Assembly: GCA_902605035.1 (NCBI GenBank)
Contig: CACLBB010000002.1
Location: 48,454-112,453 of the forward strand
Length of the DNA stretch: 64,000 nt
Direction of reading: 5' to 3'
Origin: an uncultured Pelagibacteraceae bacterium
GTDB lineage: Bacteria > Pseudomonadota > Alphaproteobacteria > Pelagibacterales > Pelagibacteraceae
The position numbers and the translations under genes are program-made. The notes under the pieces were generated by a model, which was given only the letters and a program-made list of their open reading frames with translations, was not told the origin of the DNA and searched no databases. Shown here in pieces: positions 42,504-52,085 of this stretch; position 1 is the first letter of the stretch; each line of letters begins with the position of its first letter.

Positions 42504-44362
42504 TGCCTAAAAATAAAACAGTTCATGAAAGTTGCGATGTTTTAGTAGTTGGTGGAGGTATGGCTGGAACCGGAGCAACTTTTGAAGCAAGACATTGGGG
42601 AAGAGATTTAAAAATTATTTGTGTTGAAAAAGCAAACATAGATAGAAGCGGCGCTGTTGCTCAAGGACTTTACGCTATCAATTGTTATATGGGTATGAGA
42701 TGGAATGAAAACCAACCGGAAGATCATGTAAGATACGCAAGAAATGATTTAATGGGACTTGTTCGTGAAGACCTTGGATATGATATGGCGCGCCATGTAG
42801 ACTCAACTGTTCATATGTTTGATGAATGGGGGTTACCAATGATGAAGGATAAAAAGACTGGTAGATATCAAAGAGAGGGTAAATGGCAAATAATGATACA
42901 TGGCGAAAGCTATAAACCTATCGTAGCAGAAGCTGCTAAAAAATCTGCAGATAAAATTTACAATAGAATTATGGTTACCCACTTATTAATGGATGAGAAT
43001 GAGCAAAATAGAGTAGGTGGAGCAGTAGGATTTAATATGAGAACTGGAGATTATCATGTGTTCAAAGCTAAAACAGTTATAGTTGCTGCAGGCGGAGCTT
43101 CACATATTTTTAAACCAAGAGCAGTTGGAGAAGGTATGGGAAGAACTTGGTATGCGCCTTGGAGTAATGGTTCAGCATACGCACTACCAATAGCAGTGGG
43201 TGCAAAAATGACTCAAATGGAAAATAGAATTGTGCTTTGTAGATTTAAAGACGGGTATGGTCCAGTAGGTGCATATTTTTTACATTTAAAAACCTATACA
43301 CAAAATGCTAACGGAGAAAACTACGAAAAGAAATGGTATGAAAAAACTAAAGAATTAGTTGGAGAGTATATAGACCATCATCCAACACCCACTTGTTTAA
43401 GAAATCATGCGTTTATTCAGGAAGTAATGGCTGGTGGCGGACCTATTCATATGGTTACAAAAGAAGCATTTCAGGATCCACATTTAGAAACAGTTGGTTG
43501 GGAAAATTTTTTAGGAATGACTGTAGGTCAGGCAGTAGTTTGGGCGTCTCAAAATATTGATCCGAAATATACAAATCCAGAATTAACTACATCAGAACCT
43601 TACGTAATGGGATCCCATGCTACATGTTCGGGAGCTTGGGTTAGTGGACCAGAGGATATAGCTCCACCTGAATATTTTTGGGGTTACAATAGAATGACAA
43701 CGGTACAAGGTTTATTTGGAGCAGGAGATACGGTTGGTGGCAGTGCACATAAGTTTTCATCAGGATCATTTACAGAAGGTAGATTAGCAGCTAAAGCAGC
43801 AGTAAAATATATAGAGGATAAAAAAGCAGAAAACTTAAAAGTTTCAGATAAACAATGCGATAAATTAAAGGAAAAAATATACAAACCTTTAGAAAATTAT
43901 ACCGTAGGAAGAAACGAAATTACAGGAGGAACAGTTTCACCGAGTTATATATCGCCAATTCAAGGATTACAAAGACTACAAAAAATTATGGACGAATATG
44001 TTGGTGGTATCACTGCTAATTATATGACTAATGACAATCTTCTTAAAAAAGGTTTAGAACTTTTAGATTGGCTACAAGAAGACTTAGAAAATGTGGGCGC
44101 TGAAGACTATCATCAATTGATGAGAGCCTGGGAACTGAAACACAGAACTTTAACTTCTCAATGTGTTACAGAGCATACTTTGTTTAGAGAGGAAACTCGT
44201 TGGCCAGGCTATTATTACAGAGGCGACAAATTAAAATTAGATGATAAAAACTGGCATTGTTTGACAGTTTCTAGAAGAGACCCAAAGACTGGTAAATTTA
44301 CAATGGAAAAAATGCCTGTCTACCACATTGTAGGTGATAAAAAAGAAAAGAAAGCTTCATAA
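42503..44362 (+). CDS. aprA: Adenylylsulfate reductase alpha subunit
   Basis: A 619-aa FAD subunit. The N-terminus carries DVLVVGGGMAGTGATFEARHWG, and RSGAVAQGLYAINCYMG and NPAELTTSEPYVMGSHATCSGAW-type motifs follow. It interconverts sulfite plus AMP and adenylylsulfate. With AprM and AprB this SAR11 module probably works in the oxidative direction, disposing of sulfite from sulfonates or DMSP breakdown. Length is normal for AprA. Confidence 0.97.
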   Translation: MPKNKTVHESCDVLVVGGGMAGTGATFEARHWGRDLKIICVEKANIDRSGAVAQGLYAINCYMGMRWNENQPEDHVRYARNDLMGLVREDLGYDMARHVDSTVHMFDEWGLPMMKDKKTGRYQREGKWQIMIHGESYKPIVAEAAKKSADKIYNRIMVTHLLMDENEQNRVGGAVGFNMRTGDYHVFKAKTVIVAAGGASHIFKPRAVGEGMGRTWYAPWSNGSAYALPIAVGAKMTQMENRIVLCRFKDGYGPVGAYFLHLKTYTQNANGENYEKKWYEKTKELVGEYIDHHPTPTCLRNHAFIQEVMAGGGPIHMVTKEAFQDPHLETVGWENFLGMTVGQAVVWASQNIDPKYTNPELTTSEPYVMGSHATCSGAWVSGPEDIAPPEYFWGYNRMTTVQGLFGAGDTVGGSAHKFSSGSFTEGRLAAKAAVKYIEDKKAENLKVSDKQCDKLKEKIYKPLENYTVGRNEITGGTVSPSYISPIQGLQRLQKIMDEYVGGITANYMTNDNLLKKGLELLDWLQEDLENVGAEDYHQLMRAWELKHRTLTSQCVTEHTLFREETRWPGYYYRGDKLKLDDKNWHCLTVSRRDPKTGKFTMEKMPVYHIVGDKKEKKAS

Positions 44363-44372
44363 AATTCTTTAA

Positions 44373-44723
44373 ATGGACTTGATGGAAAAAAGTGATGAGG
44401 AAATCATTAAGATTGCTACTCCTATTTGGTCCAATTTAGTAAAATCTTCAAACATAAAAGATTATGGCGGATTTACAAAAGATTTTTCCTCTCAGATGCT
44501 TTATGGAGCAAATGAAGTTGAGCTTGGAAAACAATGGGCGAGCAATAAACTTCTTACGAGCTTATCTGAGCAACAAGAAGTCTTGGGCTGTATTCGAAGG
44601 GATAAATTTATTACTGTGCTTTATAAACAAAAAAGTAACACTTTAGCCGGCGAATTTTTAGGAAGATTAGTCTTAGGAATGGAAGGAGACATGGTTAAAG
44701 TATTTGGAGCTACTATTTATTAA
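44373..44723 (+). CDS. Uncharacterised small protein of the apr cluster
   Basis: A 116-aa soluble protein, starting MEKSDEEIIKIATPIWSNLVKSSN (ATG 44373 or 44382) and ending EFLGRLVLGMEGDMVKVFGATIY. It has a single cysteine (LGCIRRDKFI). I do not recognise the family. It sits 10 nt behind aprA and 36 nt ahead of the TauE/SafE gene, so it is likely in the same transcript and may help sulfur metabolism. Confidence 0.75.
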   Translation: MDLMEKSDEEIIKIATPIWSNLVKSSNIKDYGGFTKDFSSQMLYGANEVELGKQWASNKLLTSLSEQQEVLGCIRRDKFITVLYKQKSNTLAGEFLGRLVLGMEGDMVKVFGATIY

Positions 44724-44759
44724 GATTGACAATTTCTACTTTCGGGCATACTTAGATGT

Positions 44760-45893
44760 ATGTTAGATATTTACCTTCCAATAGCTCAAGTAAATATAGA
44801 CATCTTTTTATTACTTTTCTTAAGTCTAGCAGTAGGAATTCTCTCAGGTATATTCGGTGTGGGTGGTGGTTTTCTTATGACCCCTTTTTTGATTTTTATG
44901 GGAATTCCACCAGTGTATGCAGTTCCTAATGAAGTAAATAACATATTAGCCACGTCTGTTTCTGGATCTTTAACTCATTGGTATAAAAATACTTTAGATT
45001 ACAAAATGGGATTATTAATAGTTTCTGGAGGCGTCGTAGGAACTCTCATAGGGATTACAACTTTTTCTTATTTTTCAGAGATAGGAAAAATAAGTTTAAT
45101 CATATCTCTTTTGTACATGTACTTATTAGCAATAGTTGGAACTTTAATGTTAATCGAGGGTATTAAAGAAAAAAATCTTCAAAAAAAAAAAGTTTTAATT
45201 AAACAAAAATTACACGATCATAACTGGTTACAAGGTCTACCTTTAAGAATGCGTTTTCATAAATCAAAGTTATACGAAAGCGCCATAGTGCCTATATTTT
45301 TAGGCTTGGTTGTAGGTTTTGTTGCATCCATGATGGGTATAGGAGGTGCTTTTTTAATGGTACCAGCAATGATTTATATAGTTGGAATGCCAATAAAATT
45401 TATACCAGGAACATCATTATTCGTAACAATTTTCATTAGCGCAATAGTTACAATTCTTCATGCATTCAACTATGGTTCAATAGATTTATTTTTAGTTATC
45501 CCTTTAATTTTAGGATCAATTGTAGGTGTACAGTTAGGGCAAAAATTAGGACAATTTTTAGATAGCACAGAGCTTAAATCTTTGTTTGCTATGTTGTTAT
45601 TATCAGTTTCAATAGCTATAGGATATAACTCTTTTTTTAGAGACAAAGACAATTTAACTAATGAGAACCAAATTGTGAAAACCGACCTCAATTTATTAGC
45701 AGAATTTACAGTAAACTTTGCTAATGATGTTCCATTTCTATATGGTACATTAGCTATCTTTCTGGCAATTTCTTTAGGCGCGCTCGCTGCTTTTGCAAGA
45801 AAAATTCTAAGCCCAATTATAAAAAAGTTTTATATCGATTTTAGAAAAAAAGAACAGCCTAAAAAAGAAGAAATAAAATTTCCTGAAAAATAA
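44760..45893 (+). CDS. TauE/SafE-family anion exporter
   Basis: A 377-aa protein with about eight to nine helices and two copies of the family motif: GILSGIFGVGGGFLMTPFLIFMGIP and GFVASMMGIGGAFLMVPAMIYIVGMP. The group contains sulfite, sulfoacetate and related anion exporters. Location after aprA argues for sulfite export, or protection from it, during sulfonate catabolism. It is convergent with the SuyB-like gene. Confidence 0.9.
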   Translation: MLDIYLPIAQVNIDIFLLLFLSLAVGILSGIFGVGGGFLMTPFLIFMGIPPVYAVPNEVNNILATSVSGSLTHWYKNTLDYKMGLLIVSGGVVGTLIGITTFSYFSEIGKISLIISLLYMYLLAIVGTLMLIEGIKEKNLQKKKVLIKQKLHDHNWLQGLPLRMRFHKSKLYESAIVPIFLGLVVGFVASMMGIGGAFLMVPAMIYIVGMPIKFIPGTSLFVTIFISAIVTILHAFNYGSIDLFLVIPLILGSIVGVQLGQKLGQFLDSTELKSLFAMLLLSVSIAIGYNSFFRDKDNLTNENQIVKTDLNLLAEFTVNFANDVPFLYGTLAIFLAISLGALAAFARKILSPIIKKFYIDFRKKEQPKKEEIKFPEK

Positions 45894-45895
45894 CT

Positions 45896-47062
45896 TTAAG
45901 CACTTCTATATAGTTTCGTCATAACAAACTCTCTGTGACCTAAAGCTTCAGCACAAGTAATTCTTCCATTAGCTACCCTTAACATCACTTTTATAAGTTC
46001 ATCTCCGGCTTGCGATAAATTCATTTCTCTGGACAAGATTTTTGATACATCGCAATCAACGTGTTCTTTCATTAACTTAGCTGTCAACGGATTAGCTGTA
46101 AGTTTAACTACAGGCTCTATTGGATTTCCTATTATGTTTCCTTGTCCTGTAGGAAATAGATGTATATTGAAACCTCCGGCAGCTTGTAAAGTTACGCATT
46201 CTGCTGCTGCTGATGAAGTATCCATGAAGTATAATCCTTTACCTTTTTTTGGTTCTTCGGCTGGCTCAAGTACATCTATAAATTTTAAATTACCAATTTT
46301 TTGAAAATTTCCAAAAGCTTTCTCTTCAATTGTTGTTAAGCCACCTGCAATATTTCCTGCTGTAGGCTGACTTTCTGAAAGGTCATCAGTTGCTTCTTTT
46401 AAGATAAAATCATTGTAAGAACTCCAAGTCCTCATAAATTTTTCTTTTGCCTCTGGAGTAGCACCTCTTGCCGCACAAACTGTTTCTGCACCTGTCAGTT
46501 CAGAAGTTTCTCCGAAACATAAATGAACACCAAATGGCTCTAATTTTTCCATCAAATTTCCAACTGTTGGGTTTGAAGCTAATCCAGAAGTAGTATCTGA
46601 CTCTCCACATTTAACTGAGATCCATAAGTCGCTTAACGGACACTCTTCTCTTTGTTTTTCCGAAGCCCATTGAGAAAATTCTTGAGCTTTTTTAGACGCT
46701 TTCATAATTGTTCCAATATCACCAGTTCTTTCAATATGAAAACCTTCTACTGGCTTTCCAGTTTTTGCTATTTCATCAACGATTCTTTTTGTCCATTTAG
46801 GCTCTATTCCAATAACTATAACAGCAGCTACATTCGGATTTTTTCCAGTTCCAATCATTGTTCTAAAGTGAAGTTCGAGATCAGCACCAAATTGTAATCT
46901 TCCATACGAATGTGGCAGGGCTATAGTTCCTTTAATATTATTTGCTACTGCTTCCGCACAAGCATTTGAAATGTCGTCAACTGGAAGAATAATCACATGA
47001 TTTCTTGTTCCTGCTCTACCATTCTCTCTTTTATAACCTAAAAAACTTTTTGGGATTTCCAT
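45896..47062 (-). CDS. suyB: UxaA-family lyase, probable (2R)-sulfolactate sulfo-lyase large subunit
   Basis: A 388-aa protein starting [33 protein letters not shown] with [20 protein letters not shown] near residue 155, the motifs shared by altronate dehydratase and SuyB. Genes of altronate metabolism are missing, while sulfonate genes surround it, so SuyB (sulfolactate to pyruvate and sulfite) is more likely. Its small subunit is encoded 4 nt upstream. The substrate is inferred. Confidence 0.85.
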   Translation of the reverse strand: MEIPKSFLGYKRENGRAGTRNHVIILPVDDISNACAEAVANNIKGTIALPHSYGRLQFGADLELHFRTMIGTGKNPNVAAVIVIGIEPKWTKRIVDEIAKTGKPVEGFHIERTGDIGTIMKASKKAQEFSQWASEKQREECPLSDLWISVKCGESDTTSGLASNPTVGNLMEKLEPFGVHLCFGETSELTGAETVCAARGATPEAKEKFMRTWSSYNDFILKEATDDLSESQPTAGNIAGGLTTIEEKAFGNFQKIGNLKFIDVLEPAEEPKKGKGLYFMDTSSAAAECVTLQAAGGFNIHLFPTGQGNIIGNPIEPVVKLTANPLTAKLMKEHVDCDVSKILSREMNLSQAGDELIKVMLRVANGRITCAEALGHREFVMTKLYRSA

Positions 47063-47066
47063 TAAA

Positions 47067-47354
47067 TTACCATTTCTTTGTTTTTACATTATGAACATGA
47101 ACGTGTTCACCTTTTTTTATTGATTTAACAACTTTGCCTATATCATGACCATACTTTAAAATTGTGTCTCCTTCTTTAAGATCTTTAAGAGCAATTTTGT
47201 GACCTAAAGGAACTTCATTTGTTGAATTAACTTTGACGGTTTTGTCATTTTCCATTATCCAAGCGCTACAATCTTGGCCTTTTTTGGTTTTTTCTATTAC
47301 GACAACTCCAACGTTATCTTTTTCGTCGTGGATAATGAGGTCTGGCTGTGACAT
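47067..47354 (-). CDS. suyA: SAF-domain small subunit, probable (2R)-sulfolactate sulfo-lyase SuyA
   Basis: A 95-aa protein with the SAF fold of UxaA small subunits: [31 protein letters not shown] and a C-terminal VHVHNVKT. It is upstream of and adjacent to the large subunit, the normal SuyAB order. It diverges from xsc, so the two transcripts share a 71-nt control region. Confidence 0.87.
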   Translation of the reverse strand: MSQPDLIIHDEKDNVGVVVIEKTKKGQDCSAWIMENDKTVKVNSTNEVPLGHKIALKDLKEGDTILKYGHDIGKVVKSIKKGEHVHVHNVKTKKW

Positions 47355-47425
47355 AAAATATTTAATGGATATAAACTAAATTTTGATATATTTAAAGGTA
47401 GTTTTTAAATTATTTGAGGAGTTCT

Positions 47426-49207
47426 ATGGCAAAAATGACAACTGAGGAAGCTTTTGTAAAAGTTTTACAAATGCATGGAATTGAACATGCTTTTGGAATA
47501 ATCGGATCAGCTTTTATGCCTATTTCAGATATTTTTCCTGATGCTGGAATTACATTTTGGGATGTTGCCCACGAAACTAACGGTGGATTAATTGCAGATG
47601 GTTATACTAGAGCAACTGGAAAAATGTCAATGGTCATTGCCCAAAACGGTCCAGGAATAACTGGGTTAGTTACACCAATTAAAACGGCTTACTGGAATCA
47701 TACTCCATTACTTTTAGTTACACCACAAGCAGCTAACAAAACTATGGGACAAGGTGGATTTCAAGAAGTAGAGCAAATGAATCTATTTAAAGATATGGTT
47801 TGCTATCAAGAAGAAGTAAGAGATCCTTCCAGAATGGCAGAAGTTTTAAACCGAGTAATAGAAAAAGCTGTTAGAGGATCTGCTCCAGCACAAATTAATG
47901 TTCCTAGAGATTATTGGACTCAAGTGATTGATATTGATTTACCTCCTATAGTTAGATTAGAAAGGCAGGCAGGAGGAGCAGAGGCTATCAATAAAGCGGC
48001 AAAGTTACTTTCAGACGCTAAATTCCCCGTTATACTTTCAGGTGCAGGTGTTGTGATTGGAGGAGCTATAGAAGACTGTGTTAAATTAGCAGAAAAATTA
48101 GACTCACCAGTATGTTCAGGCTACCAACATAATGATAGTTTTCCTGGAAGCCATCCTTTAGCTGCTGGACCTTTAGGTTACAATGGTTCAAAAGCTGGAA
48201 TGGAACTAATCGCCAAAGCCGATGTAGTTCTAGCTTTGGGTACGAGACTAAACCCTTTTTCCACTTTACCAGGCTATGGAATAGACTATTGGCCAAAAAA
48301 TGCAAAAATAATTCAAGTTGATATGAATTCAGATAGAATTGGATTAACAAAAAAAGTAACTGTAGGAATATGCGGTGATGCTAAACTTGTTACCCAACAG
48401 TTGTTAGCAAAGCTTTCCTCAAAAGCAGGAGATACAGATAGGCAAAAAAGAAAAGACATAATTCGTCAAACAAAATCTGCTTGGATACAAAAATTATCAA
48501 GTCTAGACCATGAGGAGGACGATCCAGGTACAGTTTGGAATAAAGAAGCAAGGGAAAGAGATAAAGATAGAATGTCACCAAGACAAGCTTGGAGAGCTAT
48601 TCAATCAGGTATGCCAAAAGATGTTATTATCTCAAGCGATATTGGAAATAATTGTGCCATCGGAAATGCCTATCCAACATTTGAAAAAGGTAGAAAATAT
48701 TTAGCTCCAGGATTATTCGGACCCTGCGGTTATGGTTTTCCAGCTATTCTTGGAGCAAAGATAGGTTGTCCTAGTACACCTGTAATTGGTTTCGCTGGCG
48801 ACGGAGCATTTGGAATAAGCATGAATGAAATGAGTTCATGTGCTCGTAAAGAATGGCCAGCCATTTCAATGGTAATTTTCAGAAACTACCAGTGGGGAGC
48901 TGAGAAAAGAAATTCTATTTTATGGTTTGATGATAATTTTATCGGTACTGAGCTAGATCCTGAATTAAGTTATTCTAAAGTTGCTAATGCTTGTGGATTG
49001 AAAGGTGTAACTGTTAAAACTATGGAAGAAACTACTAAAGCTATTAAACAATCATGTGAAGATCAAAAAAAAGGCATTACAACATTTATTGAAGTTATTT
49101 TAAATCAAGAATTAGGTGAACCATTCAGAAGAGATGCAATGAAAAAACCAGTTAGAGTAGCTGGAATTAAAAAAGAAGACATGAAAATTCAAAAAAGCCT
49201 AGATTAA
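47426..49207 (+). CDS. xsc: Sulfoacetaldehyde acetyltransferase
   Basis: A thiamin-diphosphate enzyme of 593 aa from ATG 47426, which follows TTGAGGAGTTCT and is preferred over the TTG at 47414. It contains HAFGIIGSAFMPISDIFP, TGLVTPIKTAYWNHTPLL and the TPP signature GDGAFGISMNEMSS. These match Xsc closely, not acetolactate synthase. It converts sulfoacetaldehyde and phosphate to acetyl phosphate and sulfite, the end step of taurine and isethionate breakdown. Confidence 0.96.
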   Translation: MAKMTTEEAFVKVLQMHGIEHAFGIIGSAFMPISDIFPDAGITFWDVAHETNGGLIADGYTRATGKMSMVIAQNGPGITGLVTPIKTAYWNHTPLLLVTPQAANKTMGQGGFQEVEQMNLFKDMVCYQEEVRDPSRMAEVLNRVIEKAVRGSAPAQINVPRDYWTQVIDIDLPPIVRLERQAGGAEAINKAAKLLSDAKFPVILSGAGVVIGGAIEDCVKLAEKLDSPVCSGYQHNDSFPGSHPLAAGPLGYNGSKAGMELIAKADVVLALGTRLNPFSTLPGYGIDYWPKNAKIIQVDMNSDRIGLTKKVTVGICGDAKLVTQQLLAKLSSKAGDTDRQKRKDIIRQTKSAWIQKLSSLDHEEDDPGTVWNKEARERDKDRMSPRQAWRAIQSGMPKDVIISSDIGNNCAIGNAYPTFEKGRKYLAPGLFGPCGYGFPAILGAKIGCPSTPVIGFAGDGAFGISMNEMSSCARKEWPAISMVIFRNYQWGAEKRNSILWFDDNFIGTELDPELSYSKVANACGLKGVTVKTMEETTKAIKQSCEDQKKGITTFIEVILNQELGEPFRRDAMKKPVRVAGIKKEDMKIQKSLD

Positions 49208-49215
49208 AAAAACTG

Positions 49216-49440
49216 ATGAAAATTGGCAAAACAAACAGAGGTTCTGGCCCATTTAACACTATCGTTTTTATATCAATGAAAATTTTAATGTTTTTCATTT
49301 ATTTCTTAATATTTACTCCTATCGGTTTTTTTATAAGAATTATTGGAAATGACTTACTTAGACTTAAGTTTTCAAGTAATATTAAAACTTATTGGATTAA
49401 AAGAATTAAAATCCTAAGTTCAATGAATAAACAATATTAA
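49216..49440 (+). CDS. SxtJ-like small membrane protein
   Basis: A 74-aa protein with one hydrophobic hairpin (FISMKILMFFIYFLIFTPIGFFIRIIGNDLLRLKF) and a TPIG-x-x-x-R-G-N-D-L-motif seen in SxtJ-like partners of NodU-type carbamoyltransferases, ending in YWIKR. It ends on the base before the GTG start of such a carbamoyltransferase, so the two are coupled. Confidence 0.7.
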   Translation: MKIGKTNRGSGPFNTIVFISMKILMFFIYFLIFTPIGFFIRIIGNDLLRLKFSSNIKTYWIKRIKILSSMNKQY

Positions 49441-51276
49441 GTGACATCAATTTTAGGAATATCAGCTTTTTATCACGACAGCGCAGCAGCATTAATTAAA
49501 GATGGCAATATTATCGCTGCAGCACAAGAGGAAAGATTTTCAAGAGTAAAACACGATGCTCAGTTTCCTGAAAAAGCTATAAACTACGTTTTAAAAGAAT
49601 CTAATTTAAAATTAAGTGAAATTGATCATATTGTTTTTTTTGAAAAACCTTATCTAAAATTTGAAAGGTTGATAAAAACTTATCTTGCATTTGTTCCAAA
49701 GGGATTTAAATCTTTTAGTAGCTCTATACCTATTTGGTTGAAAGAAAAATTATTTCAAAAGAAATATTTATTTAATCAATTAAAAAAACTGGACAAAGAT
49801 TTTGATGATATTAAAAAAATACAGTTTTCTGAGCATCATTTCAGTCATGCTGCGAGTGCTTTTTATCCTTCACCATTTAAAGAAGCTATAGTTTTAACTT
49901 TAGATGGAGTTGGGGAGTGGGCAACTACAACCGTTGCAATAGGAAAGGAAAACGATTTAAAAATAATTCGAGAAATCCATTTTCCTCATTCTTTAGGATT
50001 ATTGTATTCAGCGTTTACTCTTTATATAGGTTTTAAGGTAAATAGCGGAGAATACAAAGTTATGGGTTTAGCACCTTATGGAGAACCAAAGTATAAAAAT
50101 TTAATAATCGAAAAACTCATTGATTTAAAAGATGATGGATCCTTCAAGTTAAATATGAAATATTTTGATTATGCTACTGGGCTATCAATGATAAATAACA
50201 ATTTTTCCAAACTCTTCAAAGAACCTGCTAGAAATTCAAATAAAACAAAATTAACTCAATTCCATATGGATATCGCAGCCTCCATCCAAGCTGTAACGGA
50301 GGAAATTGTGCTAAGGATCACCAAATCATTAGCAAATGAATATAATATTAAAAATTTGTGCTTAGCGGGAGGAGTTGCTTTAAATTGTGTTGCGAATGGC
50401 AAAATATTGAAGAATAAAATATTCCAAAATATTTGGATACAACCTGCCTCTGGAGATGCGGGCGGTTCTCTTGGAGCAGCGTTAGCTTATTGGCATTATG
50501 AATTGAAAAATAATCGAAAAATCTTCAGTGATCAGATGAAGGGTTCTTATTTAGGACCGAAATTTGAAAAAGATCATATCGAAGAAAAATTAAAAATTTT
50601 GCGAGCAAATTTTAATCATTTGGGTGAAAAAGAGATAATATCTACTACTGCAAAAGAACTTTCCAATAATAAAATTGTTGGGTGGTTTCAAGGCAGAATG
50701 GAATTTGGTCCAAGAGCCTTAGGAGGAAGATCAATATTAGCTGATCCAAGATCAGAAAAAATGCAAAAAGAATTAAATCTCAAGATAAAATTTAGAGAGA
50801 GCTTTAGACCATTTGCTCCTTCAGTTCTTCGTGAGGACGTTTCTAAATGGTTCGATCTTAATTGTGATAGTCCTTATATGCTTTTAGTGGCTGATGTGAA
50901 TAAAGAAAAACAGGTAAAAATGTCAGATCATGATAAAAATTTATTTGGAATTGATAAACTTAATATTAAAAGATCCTCTATTCCCGCAATTACGCATGTT
51001 GATTATTCAGCAAGAATTCAAACAGTTCACAAGAAAACAAATCCTAAATACCATGATTTATTAGTAGAATTTAAAAAAAATACTAATTGTCCTGTGTTAG
51101 TTAACACTTCTTTTAATGTGAGAGGGGAACCCATAGTATGCTCTGTAGAAGATGCTTTTAATTGTTTCATGGGAACGAACCTAGATATTTTAGTAATAGA
51201 GAACTTTATTTTATTTAAAGATGATCAAGATAAATCTTTAATTAAAGATTATAAAAATACATTTGAATTAGATTAA
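49441..51276 (+). CDS. NodU/CmcH-type carbamoyltransferase
   Basis: A 611-aa enzyme from a GTG start (49441). Motifs are ILGISAFYHDSAAALIKDG, FSEHHFSHAASAFYPSPF, LNCVANGKIL, FQGRMEFGPRALGGRSIL and FRESFRPFAPSVLRED, covering the YrdC-like and Kae1-like domains. It would transfer a carbamoyl group from carbamoyl phosphate to a hydroxyl of a sugar or other substrate. In SxtJ-NodU pairs the product is typically a surface polymer modification. The substrate is unknown. It overlaps the convergent M23 gene by 4 nt. Confidence 0.9.
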   Translation: MTSILGISAFYHDSAAALIKDGNIIAAAQEERFSRVKHDAQFPEKAINYVLKESNLKLSEIDHIVFFEKPYLKFERLIKTYLAFVPKGFKSFSSSIPIWLKEKLFQKKYLFNQLKKLDKDFDDIKKIQFSEHHFSHAASAFYPSPFKEAIVLTLDGVGEWATTTVAIGKENDLKIIREIHFPHSLGLLYSAFTLYIGFKVNSGEYKVMGLAPYGEPKYKNLIIEKLIDLKDDGSFKLNMKYFDYATGLSMINNNFSKLFKEPARNSNKTKLTQFHMDIAASIQAVTEEIVLRITKSLANEYNIKNLCLAGGVALNCVANGKILKNKIFQNIWIQPASGDAGGSLGAALAYWHYELKNNRKIFSDQMKGSYLGPKFEKDHIEEKLKILRANFNHLGEKEIISTTAKELSNNKIVGWFQGRMEFGPRALGGRSILADPRSEKMQKELNLKIKFRESFRPFAPSVLREDVSKWFDLNCDSPYMLLVADVNKEKQVKMSDHDKNLFGIDKLNIKRSSIPAITHVDYSARIQTVHKKTNPKYHDLLVEFKKNTNCPVLVNTSFNVRGEPIVCSVEDAFNCFMGTNLDILVIENFILFKDDQDKSLIKDYKNTFELD

Positions 51277-52085
51277 TTTAAATTTAAAACTGTTGCAGGA
51301 TCTAATCTTACTCCAAACCAATTAAGTCTTACATCTAAATGAGGTCCAGTTGACCTTCCAGTGGATCCTACCGTACCTATTATTTCTCCTTGCTTGACTT
51401 TTTGTCCTTTTTTTACATAAATATCTTTCAGGTGCATGTACAAAGTAGAAATTCCATGCCCATGATCAAATATTAAAGTGCCTCCAGTATAAAATAAATC
51501 AGGTTCAACCATAGTTGCTGTTCCATCTAACATAGCTTTAATTTTAGTCCCTTCTTTTGCAGCAAAATCTATCCCGTAATGTGGCCATTTCGGTTTTCCA
51601 TTTAAAATTCTTTGACTACCATAAACTCCAGTAACTATTGCTTTATCAAGAGGATTAATAAATTTTTTGGTAAAAAAAGTTAAGTTACTCTCTATTTCTC
51701 TGGCCTCTACAATTATTTTATTCTCTTTTTTTATTCTTTCATATACTTCTTTAGGAGGCGTAACTTTTTTTTCTGGAAGACCATCTATTCTTTGTATCTT
51801 GTACTTTCTTTTAAAAACTTTTTTTATAATTACATCTAATTTTTGATCTTTTATTATTCGAATAGTTATGTCATTTTTTCTATCTCGTCCTATACCAAAA
51901 ACAAAATAACCATCTTGAGTGACCAAGACGTCTTTATTATCTATCTTAACTTTTGATCCAGGATTTGTTTTTCCCAAAATAAAAGAACCTTGATTAAATT
52001 TTCCTGTGAATTCTACTGCAGATAAATATTGATTTGAAAAAATTATTATTAAAAATAAAAATATTTTTATTATCTTGCAGTCCAT
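51273..52085 (-). CDS. M23-family (LytM) peptidase, exported
   Basis: A 270-aa protein with a signal peptide (IIKIFLFLIIIFSNQYLSAVE) and the LytM catalytic motifs HYGIDFAAKEGTKIKAMLDG, DHGHGISTLYMHL and TGPHLDVRLNWFG near residues 175-250, containing the zinc His/Asp residues. It cleaves or regulates cleavage of peptidoglycan cross-links. It overlaps the upstream SDR gene by 16 nt. Confidence 0.92.
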   Translation of the reverse strand: MDCKIIKIFLFLIIIFSNQYLSAVEFTGKFNQGSFILGKTNPGSKVKIDNKDVLVTQDGYFVFGIGRDRKNDITIRIIKDQKLDVIIKKVFKRKYKIQRIDGLPEKKVTPPKEVYERIKKENKIIVEAREIESNLTFFTKKFINPLDKAIVTGVYGSQRILNGKPKWPHYGIDFAAKEGTKIKAMLDGTATMVEPDLFYTGGTLIFDHGHGISTLYMHLKDIYVKKGQKVKQGEIIGTVGSTGRSTGPHLDVRLNWFGVRLDPATVLNLN

